Notes under the pieces: generated by a model
The model's database searches: none
Told to the model about the DNA's origin: nothing
The model's input: only the letters and a program-made list of their open reading frames with translations
Made by a program: the position numbers and the translations under genes
Origin: Gemmatimonadota bacterium
GTDB taxonomy: Bacteria; Latescibacterota; UBA2968; UBA8231
Assembly (NCBI GenBank): GCA_009841115.1
Contig: VXML01000071.1
Span: 8,959 to 72,958, forward strand
DNA length: 64,000 nt
Direction: 5' to 3'
Part shown: positions 60,749-64,000 of the stretch, in pieces
How positions within the stretch are numbered: position 1 is the stretch's first letter
How the letters are laid out: the number at the start of each line of letters is the position of its first letter

Positions 60749-62179
60749 TTGCACTACGAAACCGTCATCGGCATGGAAGTCCACGTCGAGTTGCAAACCG
60801 CCTCCAAGATGTTTTGCGCCTGTGCGGCCGATCACTTTCAGGTGGCGGCCAATGCCCACATTTGCCCGGTGTGTACCGGCCAGCCCGGTGCCTTGCCCGT
60901 GATCAACGGCCGCGCCGTCGAGCTGACGGTTATGACCGGCATGGCCCTCAACTGCCAAATCAAGCCCAGCAGCGTTTTTGCGCGCAAAAACTACGTCTAT
61001 CCCGATCTACCCAAGGGCTACCAGATCTCGCAATACGAGCAGCCCCTGTGCGAGAGCGGCTGGATCGAGATCGACGGCGAGAGCGGCCCCAAGCAAATCG
61101 GCGTCGTCCGCGTCCACCTCGAAGAAGACACCGGCAAGCTCCAACACGCTGGCCACTCCAGCCTGATAGACTACAACCGCGCTGGCGTGCCCCTGATGGA
61201 AATCGTCACCGACTCCTCGCTTCGCTCAGCCGACGAGAGCTATGCGTACCTGACCCAGATCCGCCAAATCGTCCGCTACCTAGGCGCGTCCTCCGGCGAC
61301 ATGGAAAAAGGGGCCATGCGCTGCGAGGCCAACATCTCGATCCGGCCCGTGGGCAGCCGCGAATTGGGCACCAAGGTCGAGGTCAAAAACCTCAACTCCT
61401 TCCGCGCCGTGCGCAGCGCCATCGCCTATGAGGCCGAGCGCCAGCAACAGATCATCGAAGCCGGCGGCCATGTCCAACAAGAGACCATGGGCTGGGACGA
61501 ACGCGCCAACATCACCCGTCCGCAACGCAGCAAAGAAACCTCGGACGACTACCGCTACTTCCCGGAGCCAGATCTGCTCGTCACGGAATTAGACGACGAG
61601 TGGATCGCCAGAGTCCACGCCAGATTGCCCGAGCTACCGGCTGCTAAAGCCGCGCGCTTTGCCGATGCCTACGGACTCAATCCACAGGAGGTCGCCGCCT
61701 TAGTCGAAGACCAAGCCGTAGCCGCGTATTTCGAAGAGGCCGCACAGGTGCAAGGTGCAGACCCCAAGCAGGTGGGCAACTGGATCACCGGGGAAGTTTT
61801 CCGCCGCCTCAACGCCGAGGGGCGGTCGATTGAAGACGTCGAAGTTCAGCCAGCCGCGCTCGTCGAGTTGCTCTCCTTAGTCAAAAAGGGCACGATCAAC
61901 CAAAACGCTGCCCGCGAAGTCTTCGGTCAACTGTGGGAACAGGGCGGCTCGCCCGCCGAGATCGTCGCCGCGCTCGGCCTCGGACAAATCTCCGACAGCG
62001 GCGAACTCGACCAAGCAGTAGCCGAGGTGATCGCCGCGCATCCTGACGCCGTCGAAAAAATCAAGGGCGGCAACCACAACACCGTGCAATTTCTGATGGG
62101 TCAAGTGATGCGGGCGACGCGGGGGAAGGCCAACCCGCAGCTCGTGCAAGAATTGTTGCGCAAGCAGTTGGAGATATAA
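60749..62179 (+). CDS. gatB: Aspartyl/glutamyl-tRNA amidotransferase subunit B
   Basis: A 476-residue protein, the usual length. The start is taken as TTG at 60749 because AAAGGAG lies 8 bp upstream and the product then begins MHYETVIGMEVHVELQT, aligned with GatB family starts; the longer frame would overlap the S9 gene. Conserved parts are CPVCTGQPGALPVIN, YPDLPKGYQISQYEQP, EEDTGKLQHAG, DYNRAGVPLMEIVTD and a C-terminal YqeY-like domain. It transamidates Glu-tRNA-Gln or Asp-tRNA-Asn with GatA and GatC, which are elsewhere. Confidence 0.95.
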   Translation: MHYETVIGMEVHVELQTASKMFCACAADHFQVAANAHICPVCTGQPGALPVINGRAVELTVMTGMALNCQIKPSSVFARKNYVYPDLPKGYQISQYEQPLCESGWIEIDGESGPKQIGVVRVHLEEDTGKLQHAGHSSLIDYNRAGVPLMEIVTDSSLRSADESYAYLTQIRQIVRYLGASSGDMEKGAMRCEANISIRPVGSRELGTKVEVKNLNSFRAVRSAIAYEAERQQQIIEAGGHVQQETMGWDERANITRPQRSKETSDDYRYFPEPDLLVTELDDEWIARVHARLPELPAAKAARFADAYGLNPQEVAALVEDQAVAAYFEEAAQVQGADPKQVGNWITGEVFRRLNAEGRSIEDVEVQPAALVELLSLVKKGTINQNAAREVFGQLWEQGGSPAEIVAALGLGQISDSGELDQAVAEVIAAHPDAVEKIKGGNHNTVQFLMGQVMRATRGKANPQLVQELLRKQLEI

Positions 62180-62204
62180 AATTTCCGTCTCAACGCCTCG
62201 TCGC

Positions 62205-63362
62205 CTACAACGCGAGGTCGCCAATTTTCTTCAACGGCAGGGCCGTTATATCCTGCGCGAGCGGGTACTCCAAGTCGCCGGGATAGATCACCCACAGGTG
62301 CTCAAGCCCTAAATCGTCAATGACGATGCGCATGGATTTAGTCGTGCGTGGGGCGTCAGTGCATTTGAACTCAAAACCCCAGCGTTTTCCCCGTCGCAGC
62401 AACAGCAGGTCCAGCTCGGCACCGCGTTGCGTGGCGTAGAAATAGGCTTGATCCTGACCGTGCGCTAGCAACGTCTGTTCGAGTGCGAACCCCTCCCAGC
62501 TAGCGCCGTAGCGCGGGTGCATGGCCAGTTCCGCCATGTCTTCAATCCCCAGCAGGAAGTGCAGAATACCGCTGTCGCGCAGGTACACCTTCGGGGATTT
62601 CACCATCCGCTTGCCCAAATTCTCAAACCATGGCGGCAGCACCCGAATCATAAAGGTACCGGCTAGCAGGTCTCGGTAGTGATTCACCGCCGTGGCGCTC
62701 ACATCCATGGAACGCCCCAGTTCCGCAGCGTTCCAAGTCTGCCCGTGATAGTGCGCCAACATGCGCCAGAAGCGGCCCAATGCTTCCGGCGATACCTTGG
62801 AACCCAGCCCTGGGATGTCTCGCTCAAGAAACGTGCGCGAGAACGACTGCATCCACCGCTTCCATGCCGCTGTTGATCGCGCCAACCAAGCACGCGGAAA
62901 GCCGCCGCGTATCCAAAGCCGGTCCTGGTGTTCCGACCCCACTTCCGCCAACGAGAAGCCCCCCACATCCACGAACAGAATCCGCCCTGCCAGCGTCTCT
63001 GAGATGCCTTGGATCAGGTCCCAAGAGGCGCTACCGAGCAGCAGAAAGACGGCCTTCCGATTCGGATCGTCGCACACCGGGCGCAGCACTTGGAACAGGG
63101 CCGGGAGGCGTTGAACCTCATCGATGACGACCAAGCCCTCGCTGTTACGCAACAAGATTTCCGGCGTTTGCGACAATGCTTCGCGGACAGCCGGGACTTC
63201 TAAGTCGAACACAGTCGATTGTCCCGGCCATGCCTCTGCAACCTGTCGCGCCAACGTCGTCTTACCTACTTGCCGGGCACCGAGCAAAGCCACAGTCGGT
63301 GCTTCTTCGATGCCGCTGACTGCCTCAGAGAGCAGTATTGAGCGAGGAATAGATTGTTGCAT
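62205..63362 (-). CDS. AAA_14/DUF4143 ATPase
   Basis: A 385-residue protein. It has Walker A GARQVGKTTL, Walker B LVVIDEVQRLP, sensor segment LLLGSASWDL, and a C-terminal DUF4143 part with YLRDSGILHFLLGIE, WEGFALEQTLLAHG and AELDLLLLRRGKRWGFEFKC. The last segment resembles a restriction-endonuclease-like core (ELD...EFK). These proteins are common in mobile and defence-associated regions, but their role is not settled. It stands convergent to gatB and divergent from the MNT gene. Confidence 0.88.
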   Translation of the reverse strand: MQQSIPRSILLSEAVSGIEEAPTVALLGARQVGKTTLARQVAEAWPGQSTVFDLEVPAVREALSQTPEILLRNSEGLVVIDEVQRLPALFQVLRPVCDDPNRKAVFLLLGSASWDLIQGISETLAGRILFVDVGGFSLAEVGSEHQDRLWIRGGFPRAWLARSTAAWKRWMQSFSRTFLERDIPGLGSKVSPEALGRFWRMLAHYHGQTWNAAELGRSMDVSATAVNHYRDLLAGTFMIRVLPPWFENLGKRMVKSPKVYLRDSGILHFLLGIEDMAELAMHPRYGASWEGFALEQTLLAHGQDQAYFYATQRGAELDLLLLRRGKRWGFEFKCTDAPRTTKSMRIVIDDLGLEHLWVIYPGDLEYPLAQDITALPLKKIGDLAL

Positions 63363-63612
63363 ATCGTTTATCTACCATTGGATTTTCAACAAAAATATCC
63401 CATTCTACAGATGGCGCAATAGTCCGAAGTGACTACCCCCTCAGACGAGCAGGAAGGATCGGCAAGACGATCCATTGACACGATTTATTTATCCTATGAT
63501 GCTATATTTAAATTAATACCACACAGGTACCGGAACGGCAGCAAAAGCAAATGCACAGCCGCCTTTGGTGATGCCTCAGAAAGCACTCGATTGAAATAAG
63601 GGAGCCGAATCA

Positions 63613-63918
63613 ATGAACCCACAGGTATCGGTATCAAAAACCGCTCTGGCCGCCTTCTGTCAAGAACATGGAATCAAGCGACTCGCCATCTTTGGCTCAG
63701 CGTTGCGAGAGGACTTCGGACCAGAGAGCGATATAGATATACTCGTCGAGTTCAAACCAGATCGCATTCCTGGACTGCTAGGCGTTGCCGGTATAGAATT
63801 GGAATTATCCAAACTGTTTACAGGACGCAAAGTGGATCTGCGGACACCCGAGGACCTAAGCCCCTACTTCCGGCAGGATGTTCTGGCTACGGCGGAAGTC
63901 CAATATGACCAAACATGA
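63613..63918 (+). CDS. MNT nucleotidyltransferase (MntA-type antitoxin), second module
   Basis: A 101-residue protein preceded by AGGGAG. The motif [21 protein letters not shown] holds the Gly-Ser and the Asp pair, and [12 protein letters not shown] the third Asp. It overlaps the start of a HEPN-like gene by 14 bp, as in MntA/HepT pairs. It is expected to AMPylate and silence the HEPN partner. Confidence 0.88.
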   Translation: MNPQVSVSKTALAAFCQEHGIKRLAIFGSALREDFGPESDIDILVEFKPDRIPGLLGVAGIELELSKLFTGRKVDLRTPEDLSPYFRQDVLATAEVQYDQT

Positions 63919-64000
63919 CGAAATCCGCCTGCGCCACATGATTGAAGCGGCGCGTGAAGCCGTGTCGTTTGCGCGTGGCCGAGTCCGTATCGATCTGGAT
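63905..64000 (+). CDS. HepT-like (DUF86) toxin, 5' part only
   Basis: An ATG at 63905, inside the end of the MNT gene, opens a frame to the window edge (32 codons: [20 protein letters not shown] and on). The start is typical of DUF86/HepT proteins, in which the first helix begins xRLxHMLEAAxEA. The RNase motif would lie beyond the window. Confidence 0.75.
   Translation, partial: MTKHDEIRLRHMIEAAREAVSFARGRVRIDLD

Overview
The window looks like a chromosomal segment of an uncultured, Gram-negative, GC-rich bacterium. The best guess is a Latescibacterota/Poribacteria-like lineage. This rests on established associations, not on a marker phylogeny: several secreted proteins end in FlgD-type Ig-like domains, there are large outer-membrane beta-barrels and many lipoproteins, and the gene set includes phytanoyl-CoA dioxygenase-like, Gfo/Idh/MocA, enolase-superfamily, DUF1028, sugar isomerase/epimerase-like and dimethylglycine-dehydrogenase-like proteins.

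Positions 1-9,700 hold an integrated element next to a tRNA-Val(UAC) gene. It has a tyrosine integrase, an excisionase, a LexA/CI-type repressor divergent from a Cro-like gene, small Cys-rich proteins, an SSB-like protein with a DDDLPF tail, a replication initiator gene with three 21-bp iterons inside it, and a DnaC-like loader. No virion genes are visible, so it resembles a phage satellite or one end of a prophage. Left of the repressor, a minus-strand operon encodes three secreted proteins: an S26 signal-peptidase-like protein lacking both catalytic residues and two proteins with NIKxGVxIxGVxG repeats. Its promoter region carries the same CAATATATTG core as a palindrome in the repressor/Cro intergenic region, suggesting the operon is repressor-controlled cargo.

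Positions 9,700-24,500 are mainly minus-strand envelope genes: a TPR lipoprotein, a large outer-membrane protein, three paralogous surface proteins with FlgD-like C-termini, a lipoprotein and a CBM9-like secreted protein. A PcfJ-like gene and a coiled-coil membrane protein gene interrupt the run. Positions 24,600-29,500 hold a peptide-type substrate-binding lipoprotein, a PpiC/SurA-type foldase lipoprotein and an enolase-superfamily enzyme.

Positions 29,500-45,100 mix two aminoacyl-tRNA synthetase genes (valS and tyrS, both with an intrinsic terminator just upstream of the ribosome-binding site) with catabolic enzymes. One of these, a dimethylglycine/sarcosine dehydrogenase-like gene, is split by a single in-frame TGA. 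Positions 45,100-64,000 contain two HEPN/MNT toxin-antitoxin modules, guaA of eukaryotic-type architecture, nadB, an amino-acid permease, an M6 metalloprotease, an outer-membrane barrel, a frameshifted HNH-like lipoprotein gene, a sugar isomerase-like protein, a VOC protein, an S9 peptidase, gatB and an AAA_14/DUF4143 ATPase. Several intergenic repeats and duplicated gene tails point to past rearrangement.
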